Assembly (NCBI GenBank): GCA_018432565.1
Contig: JAHDSS010000208.1
Span: forward strand, 1-6,173
Direction: 5' to 3'
DNA from: Kiritimatiellia bacterium
GTDB lineage: Bacteria > Verrucomicrobiota > Kiritimatiellia > CAIQIC01 > Lenti-01
DNA length: 6,173 nucleotides
The notes under the pieces were generated by a model. The model saw only the letters and a program-made list of their open reading frames with translations. It ran no database searches and was not told where the DNA came from. Positions 1-4,984 of the stretch are shown in pieces (position 1 is the first letter of the stretch; each line of letters starts with the position of its first letter). The position numbers and the translations under genes are program-made.

Positions 1-459
1 ATCCACCAGGACGGTGACCGCCACGCCGGCGTTGCGGCCGGTCTGCACGTCGCTTTCGCGGTCGCCGATCATCCAGGATCGGGACAGGTCGAGGTGATGA
101 CGGCTGGCGGCGGCGAGCAGCATGCCGGGATTGGGCTTGCGGTCGGGATGGGCCGGGTCGTCGGCGGAGCAGACAAGAAGGTCGAGCAGGGCGAGTCCCT
201 CGCGGGCGAGTTCCGCTCGCAGCCGCTGATGCATGGCCTCGAGCTGGTCCGGGGGGGTGAGGCCGCGGGACACGCCGCGCTGGTTGGTCACGACGATGGC
301 GGGCAGGCCTTTTTCCGCGGCGGCGCGGACGCAGTCGGCGAAGCCGGGCAGGATGCGGAAGTCGTCTAGATGGTTGACATAGCCGGGGCCGGGGCTTTGG
401 TTGACGATGCCGTCGCGGTCGAAGAAGACGCAGGGGCGTGCAGACGGGGCGGGGGGCAT
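1..459 (-). CDS. HAD-IIIA phosphatase, GmhB-like (3' end beyond window)
   Basis: I read this gene directly from the minus strand: it is open from an ATG at 459 to the window edge, giving 153 residues with no stop. All four HAD motifs are visible: DRDG with nucleophile Asp14 and acid/base Asp16, VTNQRGV with Thr58-Asn59, the KPNP lysine Lys108, and GDRESD with Asp133 and Asp137. The layout matches the family of D-glycero-D-manno-heptose 1,7-bisphosphate 7-phosphatase (GmhB) and the histidinol-phosphatase half of HisB. GmhB makes heptose phosphate for ADP-heptose and lipopolysaccharide core in the cytoplasm. The family is usually about 180-190 residues, so roughly 30 are missing. The segment between motifs II and III has only one cysteine (Cys97) where classical GmhB carries a four-ligand zinc loop, so the substrate is uncertain. 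The ATG lies 5 bases after the stop of the sugar transferase gene and has no strong ribosome binding site, suggesting translational coupling in a polysaccharide operon. The HAD-IIIA assignment is firm; the heptose substrate is inferred. Confidence 0.88.
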   Translation of the reverse strand, partial: MPPAPSARPCVFFDRDGIVNQSPGPGYVNHLDDFRILPGFADCVRAAAEKGLPAIVVTNQRGVSRGLTPPDQLEAMHQRLRAELAREGLALLDLLVCSADDPAHPDRKPNPGMLLAAASRHHLDLSRSWMIGDRESDVQTGRNAGVAVTVLVD

Positions 460-464
460 GGCGG

Positions 465-1871
465 TCAGTATCCCGTGCCGCGCAGGACGGTGCCGATGGT
501 CTTGAACAGGATGTGGAAATCGAGTCCCAGGGTCCAGGTGTCAATGTACTTCAGGTCCAGCCGCATCCAGTCCTCGAACGAAAGCTCGTTGCGCCCGCCG
601 ACTTGCCAGAGGCAGGTGCAGCCGGAGCGCATGCTCAGGCGGCGGCGCTGCCAGTTTTCGTATTGTTCCACTTCGGCCGGAATGGGGGGGCGGGGGCCGA
701 CGAGCGACATGTCGCCCTTGAGGACGTTCCAGAGCTGGGGGAGTTCGTCGAGGGAATAGCGGCGCAGCCAGCGGCCCACGGGCGTGATGCGCGGATCGTC
801 CTTGATTTTGAAGACCGGGCCGGTGACTTCGTTGTGATCCTGGAGTTCGTCGCGGATGGCTTCGGCGTCGGGCACCATGGTGCGGAATTTCAGCATGTCG
901 AAGGTGCGCCCCCGGATCGTGCTGCGCCGCTGGCGGAACAGGACGGGGCCGGGCGACGTGGCGCGGATGGCGATGGCGATGCCGAGCATGAGGGGCGAGA
1001 ACAGCACCATCGCCAGCGCGGACAGCACCAGGTCCAGCGCCCGCTTGAGGACCAGGGCCCAGGGGGATTTGGGGCTCGTGCTGAACAGCAGCATGGGCTC
1101 GTCGGCAAGTTCGTCGAGGGTGACCTGGGCGATGGCCGTGTGCAGGAAGTCCGGCAGCAGCCAGGCCTCGATGCCTTCGGTTTCGCACTGTTTCAGGCAG
1201 GCTTCGATCCGGCCATAGGGCAGATCCCGGGGCAGGAGGATGACGGCATCCACCACGCTGGCGTGCAGCACGTCGGAGAAGCGTTCCAGGACGCCGGGCA
1301 CGTCCAGGCCGGCGAGAGCGGCTTGGCCGGCGGGCGGCAGGAAGCCGGCGATTTCGAAAAACGGCGCATGCTGGGGATTGTGCAGCCAGTCGCAGACCCA
1401 GGCGGCCTGGGCGGGGCTGCCGGCGAGCAGCAGGCGCCGGCGGGGTTCAAGGCGCAGCAGGAAGGGCTGCAGATAGAGGGCGCGCAGGGAAATGGCGGCG
1501 ATGGAATACAGGCAGTGGATGCCGAGGATGGTGCGGGGCACCATGTGGAGTTTCAGGACATAGAGCAGGCCGAGCAGCACGGCGAGGCTCAGCAGGCCGC
1601 CTTTGGCGGCCCGGCGCATCACGTTGGCCGGCGAGAGGCCGATGAACTGCCGGTACAGGCCGGAGAAATCCAGAATGAAGCTCCAGACGGGAACCACCAG
1701 CACATAGATCCAGGCGTTGCTCCAGAACATGTCGAAGGTGGCGAACCAGTCGGGAAAGAGCCAGGCCAGCACCTTGTGGGTGGCCAGGGCGGCGAGCAGG
1801 GTTCCGGCCACGAGGACGGCGTCCACCAGGGCGGCCAGTTCGGACTGGAATCGGAAACTGCGGCGCAGCAT
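465..1871 (-). CDS. Polyprenyl-phosphate sugar-1-phosphate transferase (exopolysaccharide/O-antigen initiating enzyme)
   Basis: This 468-residue protein has the architecture of the WbaP/WcaJ family. It has hydrophobic N-terminal membrane segments (about residues 13-30, 52-70, 92-107 and 113-135), a central nucleotide-binding-like domain (about 145-245), a membrane-associating helix beginning with KRALD (276-280) and the conserved C-terminal bacterial sugar transferase domain. The catalytic Asp-Glu pair known from PglC is at Asp375-Glu376 in SLDELPQLWNVLKGD, followed by SLVGPRP (389-395), LWQVGGR (421-427) and LDLKYIDTW (438-446). Such enzymes transfer a hexose-1-phosphate from a UDP-sugar to undecaprenyl phosphate at the cytoplasmic face of the inner membrane, the first step of a surface polysaccharide repeat unit. 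The donor sugar cannot be read from sequence. The conserved PG(I/L)TGLWQV motif here reads SGCTCLWQV, an apparent subfamily variant that leaves the catalytic residues intact. It starts 3 bases after the STAS gene and ends 5 bases before the HAD gene, so it is almost certainly co-transcribed with both. Confidence 0.95.
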   Translation of the reverse strand: MLRRSFRFQSELAALVDAVLVAGTLLAALATHKVLAWLFPDWFATFDMFWSNAWIYVLVVPVWSFILDFSGLYRQFIGLSPANVMRRAAKGGLLSLAVLLGLLYVLKLHMVPRTILGIHCLYSIAAISLRALYLQPFLLRLEPRRRLLLAGSPAQAAWVCDWLHNPQHAPFFEIAGFLPPAGQAALAGLDVPGVLERFSDVLHASVVDAVILLPRDLPYGRIEACLKQCETEGIEAWLLPDFLHTAIAQVTLDELADEPMLLFSTSPKSPWALVLKRALDLVLSALAMVLFSPLMLGIAIAIRATSPGPVLFRQRRSTIRGRTFDMLKFRTMVPDAEAIRDELQDHNEVTGPVFKIKDDPRITPVGRWLRRYSLDELPQLWNVLKGDMSLVGPRPPIPAEVEQYENWQRRRLSMRSGCTCLWQVGGRNELSFEDWMRLDLKYIDTWTLGLDFHILFKTIGTVLRGTGY

Positions 1872-1874
1872 GGC

Positions 1875-2435
1875 TCAGGTGTCCGGGGCCGCCGGAGAAG
1901 CCGGTCCCTGTCCGGCTTCCTGGCGGAGGACAGTCAGCACATCCTTGAAGCGCTGGATGTTTTCCGGGTCGACGCGGGTCAGGGTTTCATGCGCGTCATA
2001 CATCAGGGCGGCCATGTCGCGGGGGGCCTGGGGGGCGGTTTCCACGGGCTGCAGGTTGTCCACAAAGCGCGACAGGTCGCCCATGCCGTCGGGCAGTCCG
2101 CCGGTCGGATAGGATTTCAGAATGCGGCTGACGCCCAGGCCCTGGAGCAGGCCGGCCAGGTGGGGGGAGAGATTGATGAGAACGGCGGGGGTGGCGCCGG
2201 TCTGCCGGCCGGACAGGCCGAGCGAAGCCAGCGATCCCATGAAGGTGCTGTCGAGCGCGGTGCAGGCCTGCATGTTCACGACGATGAGATGGCTGCCGGC
2301 GAGGCGGGCGGCCTGGGTGGCCTGCCGGAAGGCGGGAGCGAGGCGGAAGGTGGCCGCGCCGATCACCGCGACCATGGTGCAGTGGTCCACCGTGGCGGCC
2401 AGGATCTGGTTTCCGGATGAAGGGGGAGGGGTCAT
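1875..2435 (-). CDS. STAS-domain protein (anti-sigma-factor-antagonist type) with C-terminal helical extension
   Basis: This is a 186-residue cytoplasmic protein without signal peptide or membrane segment. Residues about 15-110 fit a STAS domain: a beta strand MVAVIGAATF, the central strand LIVVNMQACTALDSTFMG and a following helix. In SpoIIAA/RsbV-type proteins the equivalent of the Asp62-Ser63-Thr64 segment carries the serine phosphorylated by a partner anti-sigma kinase, so Ser63 or Thr64 is the candidate switch residue. Residues about 135-175 form a charged amphipathic stretch (RDMAALMYDAHETL, then PENIQRFKDVLTVLR) beyond the minimal domain, whose role I cannot name. The gene sits 4 bases after the secreted protein and 3 bases before the sugar transferase, so it probably acts on that pathway or on operon expression. 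No kinase or phosphatase partner is present in the window. The domain call is good; the regulatory role is inferred from family and position. Confidence 0.85.
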   Translation of the reverse strand: MTPPPSSGNQILAATVDHCTMVAVIGAATFRLAPAFRQATQAARLAGSHLIVVNMQACTALDSTFMGSLASLGLSGRQTGATPAVLINLSPHLAGLLQGLGVSRILKSYPTGGLPDGMGDLSRFVDNLQPVETAPQAPRDMAALMYDAHETLTRVDPENIQRFKDVLTVLRQEAGQGPASPAAPDT

Positions 2436-2439
2436 GGAG

Positions 2440-2922
2440 TTACCGCGGCCAGTTGGAGGACGCCTGCCGCGCCAGAATGCGTCCGCGCCAGGCCAGGCTG
2501 ATGCGCCAGGAGTGCACCCGGCCCGCGCGTTTCACCTCGCCGGCGGGAATGGTCAGCGTGGAGTGCATTCGTCCGGCGGAGCGCCCCGGCAACGGCCGCA
2601 CCTGGTTCTGCACCGCCGGGCTTTGGGCGTGGATCGCCTCCAGCATCAGGACGGCGCCCGGCGGAAGGCCCGGCGGCGGCGCCAGCCAGTGGATGTCAAA
2701 CTGTTCGCTGCCGGCGGAGCCGGCGGCCGGATCGCGGAACGCGCGCACGCCGGCGCCGGGGATGGGCGTGGCCTGGCTGGGAATAAACGAACGGTCCACG
2801 CGGAGGATTTCCGCCCGCAGCGCCGGGCCGGCGGCCGGCGGCGCGGCCAGGGCGGCGCCGGCGGCCAGCGCGCTTAACGCCGTCAGGCACCGCCTCCGGG
2901 CGATGGAAATCCGGGCTGCCAT
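2440..2922 (-). CDS. Small secreted protein of unknown function
   Basis: I do not recognise this 160-residue protein. Its N-terminus looks like a Sec signal peptide: a basic start (MAARISIARRRC), then an alanine/leucine-rich core (LTALSALAAGAALA), with likely cleavage near residues 26-37. The mature part (about 125 residues) is rich in Pro, Ala and Arg and ends in what look like alternating beta strands, including RMHSTLTIPAGEV, HSWRISLAWRGRILA and a terminal NWPR. A longer reading from a GTG at 2940 is possible. The ATG at 2922 is preferred because it gives a cleaner signal peptide, has GAGTGG 7 bases upstream as a plausible ribosome binding site, and leaves room for a short leader after the predicted promoter; the GTG would sit on the transcription start. 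It is first in the block and is followed 4 bases later by the STAS gene, so an envelope role linked to polysaccharide export is a guess from context only. Confidence 0.75.
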   Translation of the reverse strand: MAARISIARRRCLTALSALAAGAALAAPPAAGPALRAEILRVDRSFIPSQATPIPGAGVRAFRDPAAGSAGSEQFDIHWLAPPPGLPPGAVLMLEAIHAQSPAVQNQVRPLPGRSAGRMHSTLTIPAGEVKRAGRVHSWRISLAWRGRILARQASSNWPR

Positions 2923-2947
2923 GGAAATGCCACTCGACACGAGGCCA

Positions 2948-2977
2948 CTTTTACCAAAGCGTTTGCGCGTATGTCAA
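2948..2977 (-). promoter_or_regulatory. Sigma-70-like promoter for the secreted protein/STAS/sugar transferase/HAD block
   Basis: On the minus strand a perfect -35 box TTGACA (2972-2977) is followed after 18 bases by TAAAAG (2948-2953), a 4/6 match to the -10 consensus, preceded by TGG as an extended -10. Transcription would begin near 2941, leaving about 19 untranslated bases before the ATG at 2922. No other promoter is needed within the four-gene block because the gaps are 3-5 bases. This is a sequence match only. Confidence 0.55.
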
Positions 2978-3037
2978 TGAACACCCCGCCCAGTTTTGGG
3001 CAGCGAATCTGCGATTAGGTGTCGCCAGAATTGGCCC

Positions 3038-3105
3038 TCGTAGCGCGGGGCTCCCGTCCCGCGCGGATCCTTCCAACCGCACGCGACAGGAGCCGCGTGC
3101 CACGA
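3038..3105. repeat. Imperfect inverted repeat, 28-base arms
   Basis: Arms 3038-3065 and 3078-3105 match as reverse complements at 22 of 28 positions around a 12-base spacer (3066-3077). Transcribed RNA or single-stranded DNA could form a long GC-rich hairpin. There is no T-tract on either strand, so it is not a standard intrinsic terminator. It seems to be one module of the larger composite repeat, sitting only in the left half. Confidence 0.65.
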
Positions 3106-3125
3106 AGCCAACAGGCTGTCCGGCT

Positions 3126-3315
3126 GTCATCCCGAGCGGACTTGTCCGCCGACTTGTCCGCCATAGCCTTGGCGAAGGAGGAAGCCTTGCGCGAAGGCGG
3201 AGTCGAGGGATCTCGGCTTGGTCCCGCAGGCCGGCCATTGGGATGGGGCCGAGATCTCGCGGTGGCGGGACAAGTGATTTCGACTCCGGCGCTGCGCGCC
3301 TTCGCTCAATATGAC
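3126..3315. repeat. Long interrupted inverted repeat (GTCAT...GAGCG ends)
   Basis: The outer ends 3126-3138 and 3303-3315 match as reverse complements at 10 of 13 positions (GTCATnnnGAGCG). A GCGAAGGCG...GGAGTCG module is present on the left (3191-3205) and, inverted with a 10-base insertion, on the right. An inner pair of 9 bases is perfect: GATCTCGGC at 3209-3217 against GCCGAGATC at 3248-3256. The whole forms a nested fold-back of about 190 bases. The pattern resembles intergenic repeats I recall from many environmental bacterial genomes, but I could not search for it. Confidence 0.6.
3139..3162. repeat. Perfect tandem duplication of a 12-mer
   Basis: GACTTGTCCGCC occurs twice back to back (3139-3150 and 3151-3162). 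The left copy overlaps a 14-base palindrome, GCGGAC-TT-GTCCGC (3136-3149). This is likely a slippage-prone spot whose copy number may vary between strains. Confidence 0.8.
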
Positions 3316-3371
3316 TGGGGCGCGCACCTAACCGCAGATGCGTCCGCAGCGGCCGGACAGTGGCAGCATTC

Positions 3372-4358
3372 TCATTCCGGCCGGGGATGGAAGGGGGATT
3401 CGCGGGAAAGCTGCTCGAAGAGTTCTTTTTCGCGCGCGGTGGGGCGGTCGGGGATGGCGATGCGCACGGTGACATAGAGATCGCCGCGGCGGCCCTGGCG
3501 GTCGGGGAGTCCCTTGCCTCCCAGCCGCAGGCGTGCGCCGCCCTGGGTGCCCGGCGGGATCGCCAGCGAGGCCCGGCCTTCGAGGGTGGGGATGCGCACC
3601 TTCGCTCCCAGCACCGCTTCCCAGGGGGCAAGGGGCACGACGAGATCCAGGTCGTGGCCGTTCAGGCGGAAGAGGGGATGGGGGGCCACGTGCAGGTTCA
3701 GGTACAGGTTGCCGCCGGCATGGCCCTGGCCCGACAGCCGGATGCGCGTGCCCTCGGTGGCGCCGGGCGGAATCCGCACCTGGAACGTCCGGGCCTTGTG
3801 CGCCATCGTCCCGTCGGGCCGGACGTCCGGAACCTGAAGCGACAGACTTTTCGGTTCGCGGTTGACCAGATCCTCGATTGAAACGGTCAGGTTGGCTTCG
3901 AAATCCTGCCCGCGGGGCCGGAATCGGTCTTCGCCCATGCCCTCGAATCCCCCGAACCCGCCAAAGGGGCTGCCGCCGCGGCGCGCGCCGCCCGGGCGGT
4001 TCAGGTCGCCGAACAGCGCCGAAAAGAAGTCGCTGAAGTCGCCGCCGGCCCCGCCGAAGTCGAAATGGATGCCGCCGGGGCCGCTGCTGGCGCCTTCGAA
4101 TCCGCCCCACCCCGGCGGCGGGGTGAAGTCCTGGCCGGTTTTCCAGTGGCGGCCGAGGGCGTCGAAGCGCTTGCGTTTCTCGGGGTCGGAGAGCACCTCG
4201 TAGGCTTCGTTGATTTCCTTGAATTTGGCCTCGGCCTCCCCGGTCCGGTTGACGTCGGGATGGTACTGCCGCGCCAGTTTGCGGAACGCCTTCTTGATGG
4301 CGTCCGCGCCGGCGTCGCGCGGCACGCCGAGGACGGCGTAGTAGTCCAGGTATTTCAT
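3372..4358 (-). CDS. DnaJ-family co-chaperone without zinc finger (class B, CbpA-like)
   Basis: This is a 328-residue J-domain protein. The J domain spans residues 1-70, with the Hsp70-activating HPD at 33-35 in ARQYHPDVN and helix IV ending in SDPEKRKRFDALG. Residues 71-84 read RHWKTGQDFTPPPG, a linker typical of CbpA-type proteins. A Gly/Phe-rich region runs from about 83 to 142, and the two-part substrate-binding C-terminal domain from about 150 to 320, including VRIPPGATEGTRIRLSGQG. No CXXCXGXG repeats are present and I see no cysteine at all, so it is not canonical class A DnaJ. It should stimulate the ATPase of a DnaK and hand over unfolded clients in the cytoplasm. No dnaK or grpE lies nearby, which suits an accessory J-protein. 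It starts 16 bases after the coiled-coil gene with no close ribosome binding site, so it probably depends on that gene for transcription and possibly translation. Confidence 0.95.
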   Translation of the reverse strand: MKYLDYYAVLGVPRDAGADAIKKAFRKLARQYHPDVNRTGEAEAKFKEINEAYEVLSDPEKRKRFDALGRHWKTGQDFTPPPGWGGFEGASSGPGGIHFDFGGAGGDFSDFFSALFGDLNRPGGARRGGSPFGGFGGFEGMGEDRFRPRGQDFEANLTVSIEDLVNREPKSLSLQVPDVRPDGTMAHKARTFQVRIPPGATEGTRIRLSGQGHAGGNLYLNLHVAPHPLFRLNGHDLDLVVPLAPWEAVLGAKVRIPTLEGRASLAIPPGTQGGARLRLGGKGLPDRQGRRGDLYVTVRIAIPDRPTAREKELFEQLSRESPFHPRPE

Positions 4359-4374
4359 CGCGGCCGGCGGAGCC

Positions 4375-4656
4375 TCAGCGTTTCAGGCGGTCCACATCCT
4401 TCTCCAGGTCGTCGAGGCGCCGCTCGACGGTATTGAACGGCGAAGGCGGCTGGAAGCTCTCGCCCATGCGCTGTTCCAGCCGGTCCACCCGTTCCAGCAG
4501 GTCGGCCAGCTGGTCGGCGTTCCGGCGGACCTGGTCGGTCAGGTCGCCGATTTCCCGGTCCAGGGCCGTCGGGGAAGGTGCGGCCGGTTCGGCGGCCCCG
4601 GCGGTCAGTCCCAAGGTCAGCCACGTGGCCAGTACAAAGACAATGCGTTTATTCAT
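4375..4656 (-). CDS. Small secreted coiled-coil protein of unknown function
   Basis: This is a 93-residue protein that I cannot assign to a named family. It starts with a clear signal peptide (MNKRIVFVLATWLTLGLTAGA, cleavage near residues 21-22). A short Pro/Ala linker follows, and nearly all the rest is heptad-like charged helix: residues about 32-66 (LDREIGDLTDQVRRN, then LLERVDRLEQRMGE) and, after a Pro-containing break (FQPPSPF), residues about 75-93 (TVERRLDDLEKDVDRLKR). This predicts a periplasmic oligomeric coiled coil, recalling the N-terminal trimerising part of YbgF/CpoB or Lpp-like proteins. It lacks TPR repeats and a lipobox, so those names would be too strong. The ATG is supported by AGGAG 10 bases upstream and a promoter further up. 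It is first in a two-gene unit with the DnaJ-like gene. Confidence 0.8.
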   Translation of the reverse strand: MNKRIVFVLATWLTLGLTAGAAEPAAPSPTALDREIGDLTDQVRRNADQLADLLERVDRLEQRMGESFQPPSPFNTVERRLDDLEKDVDRLKR

Positions 4657-4666
4657 GAGGCGGGTT

Positions 4667-4671
4667 CTCCT
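4667..4671 (-). promoter_or_regulatory. Ribosome binding site of the coiled-coil gene
   Basis: AGGAG on the minus strand sits 10 bases before the ATG at 4656. It is one of the few clear Shine-Dalgarno sequences in this window and fixes the start; most other starts here are coupled or lack one. Confidence 0.7.
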
Positions 4672-4691
4672 GATCGGTTCTGTTTTCCAAC

Positions 4692-4719
4692 ACTATAACC
4701 AATGCGGCGCATTCGGCAA
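4692..4719 (-). promoter_or_regulatory. Promoter with palindromic spacer upstream of the coiled-coil/DnaJ-like genes
   Basis: On the minus strand TTGCCG (4714-4719, 4/6 to the -35 consensus) is separated by 16 bases from TATAGT (4692-4697, 5/6 to the -10 consensus). Transcription would begin near 4685, about 29 bases before the ATG at 4656. The spacer contains AATGCG-G-CGCATT (4701-4713), a perfect palindrome with 6-base arms directly next to the -35 box, in the position of an operator. The -10 box is convincing; the operator is a hypothesis. Confidence 0.5.
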
Positions 4720-4795
4720 TGACAAGAAGGGGGCGATTTTTCCCGCCCGCCGTCGCCGGGGGCCGGGGCCGGGCGAAAAAACCTCCGTCCCCCCA

Positions 4796-4824
4796 TTGAC
4801 TCGGGGGGAGGGGGCTGGTATGGT
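4796..4824 (+). promoter_or_regulatory. Promoter of the tRNA-Leu gene
   Basis: TTGACT (4796-4801, 5/6) is followed by a 17-base spacer and TATGGT (4819-4824, 4/6). The predicted start near 4831 leaves about 16 bases before the mature tRNA at 4847. Spacing is ideal and the element faces the tRNA. It is back to back with the promoter of the coiled-coil gene within a 190-base divergent region (4657-4846) that holds no gene. Confidence 0.6.
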
Positions 4825-4846
4825 CCCGTTCGATTTCACAACCGAT

Positions 4847-4933
4847 GCACCCGTGGTGAAATTGGCAGACACGTAAGATTCAGGTTCTTATGCCCTTAAA
4901 AGCGTGTGGGTTCGAGTCCCTCCGGGTGCACCA
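4847..4933 (+). tRNA. tRNA-Leu, anticodon CAG (reads CUG)
   Basis: The 87-base sequence folds as a class II tRNA with an encoded CCA end (4931-4933). The acceptor stem pairs perfectly over 7 bases (GCACCCG 4847-4853 with CGGGTGC 4923-4929), with discriminator A at 4930, as leucine tRNAs require. The D arm carries the expected GG. The anticodon stem TAAGA/TCTTA (4874-4878, 4886-4890) encloses a 7-base loop with CAG at 4881-4883. The variable region is 15 bases (4891-4905) with only a short possible stem, and the T loop TTCGAGT is standard. One T-stem pair is a T-T mismatch (4907 with 4921). CUG is frequent in this GC-rich window, so this is likely a heavily used tRNA. Confidence 0.95.
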
Positions 4934-4938
4934 TTTTC

Positions 4939-4972
4939 GGCCCGTGCTTGTCTTGCACGGGCCTTTTTGTTT
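4939..4972 (+). terminator. Intrinsic terminator after tRNA-Leu
   Basis: A perfect 9-base-pair GC-rich stem (GGCCCGTGC 4939-4947, GCACGGGCC 4955-4963) with a 7-base loop is followed by TTTTTGTTT. It begins 6 bases after the tRNA CCA end. It lies only 12 bases before the ruvB start codon, so it either insulates ruvB from the tRNA transcript or limits read-through into it. Confidence 0.9.
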
Positions 4973-4984
4973 GAATGCGCACCC

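Larger units (their letters stand above)
3004..3342. repeat. Composite intergenic repeat element with imperfect terminal inverted repeats (MITE/REP-like)
   Basis: The 430-base gap between the secreted-protein gene and dnaJ-like gene has no credible gene and is built of repeats. Its ends are inverted copies: 3004-3019 and 3327-3342 match at 14 of 16 positions as reverse complements, and similarity continues inward with gaps to about 3028 and 3315. Inside lie a hairpin (3038-3105), a tandem 12-mer (3139-3162) and a further inverted pair (3126-3138 against 3303-3315). The hexamer GCAGCG occurs directly repeated at both outer edges (3000-3005 and 3346-3351), which could be a target-site duplication or chance. 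No transposase is encoded, so if it is mobile it is non-autonomous. Short open frames here are repeat translations and not genes. Confidence 0.6.

Noticed and set aside
438..2420. A 660-codon open frame on the plus strand across the polysaccharide block
   Set aside because: It lies opposite three well-supported minus-strand genes; its translation is low-complexity (Gly, Gln, Ala, His rich) as expected for the complement of GC-rich coding sequence.
2988..3001. Palindrome GCCCA-GTTT-TGGGC upstream of the block promoter as an operator or terminator
   Set aside because: Arms are only 5 bases, it lies 10 bases beyond the -35 box and there is no T-tract; chance occurrence is likely at this GC content.
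3121..3320. CRISPR array
   Set aside because: The repeats are inverted or immediately tandem (12 bases, no spacers) and there are no cas genes in the window.
3127..3327. Short minus-strand frame translating to PVILSEGAQRRS...GYGGQVGGQ
   Set aside because: This is the translation of the intergenic repeat modules and tandem 12-mer, not a protein with its own start signals.
3342..3358. Hairpin GTCCG-7-CGGAC shortly after the DnaJ-like stop, as its terminator
   Set aside because: The stem is only 5 base pairs and no T-tract follows on the minus strand.
4737..4781. Possible bidirectional terminator in the divergent region (T-run, GC stem, A-run)
   Set aside because: The runs are on the wrong sides: on either strand the stem is preceded by Ts and followed by As, so no U-tract follows the hairpin. 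It remains a plain inverted repeat.
4904..4984. Longer ruvB start at a GTG adding 27 residues
   Set aside because: The extra codons are the 3' half of the tRNA and the terminator; the family N-terminus begins at the ATG at 4985.
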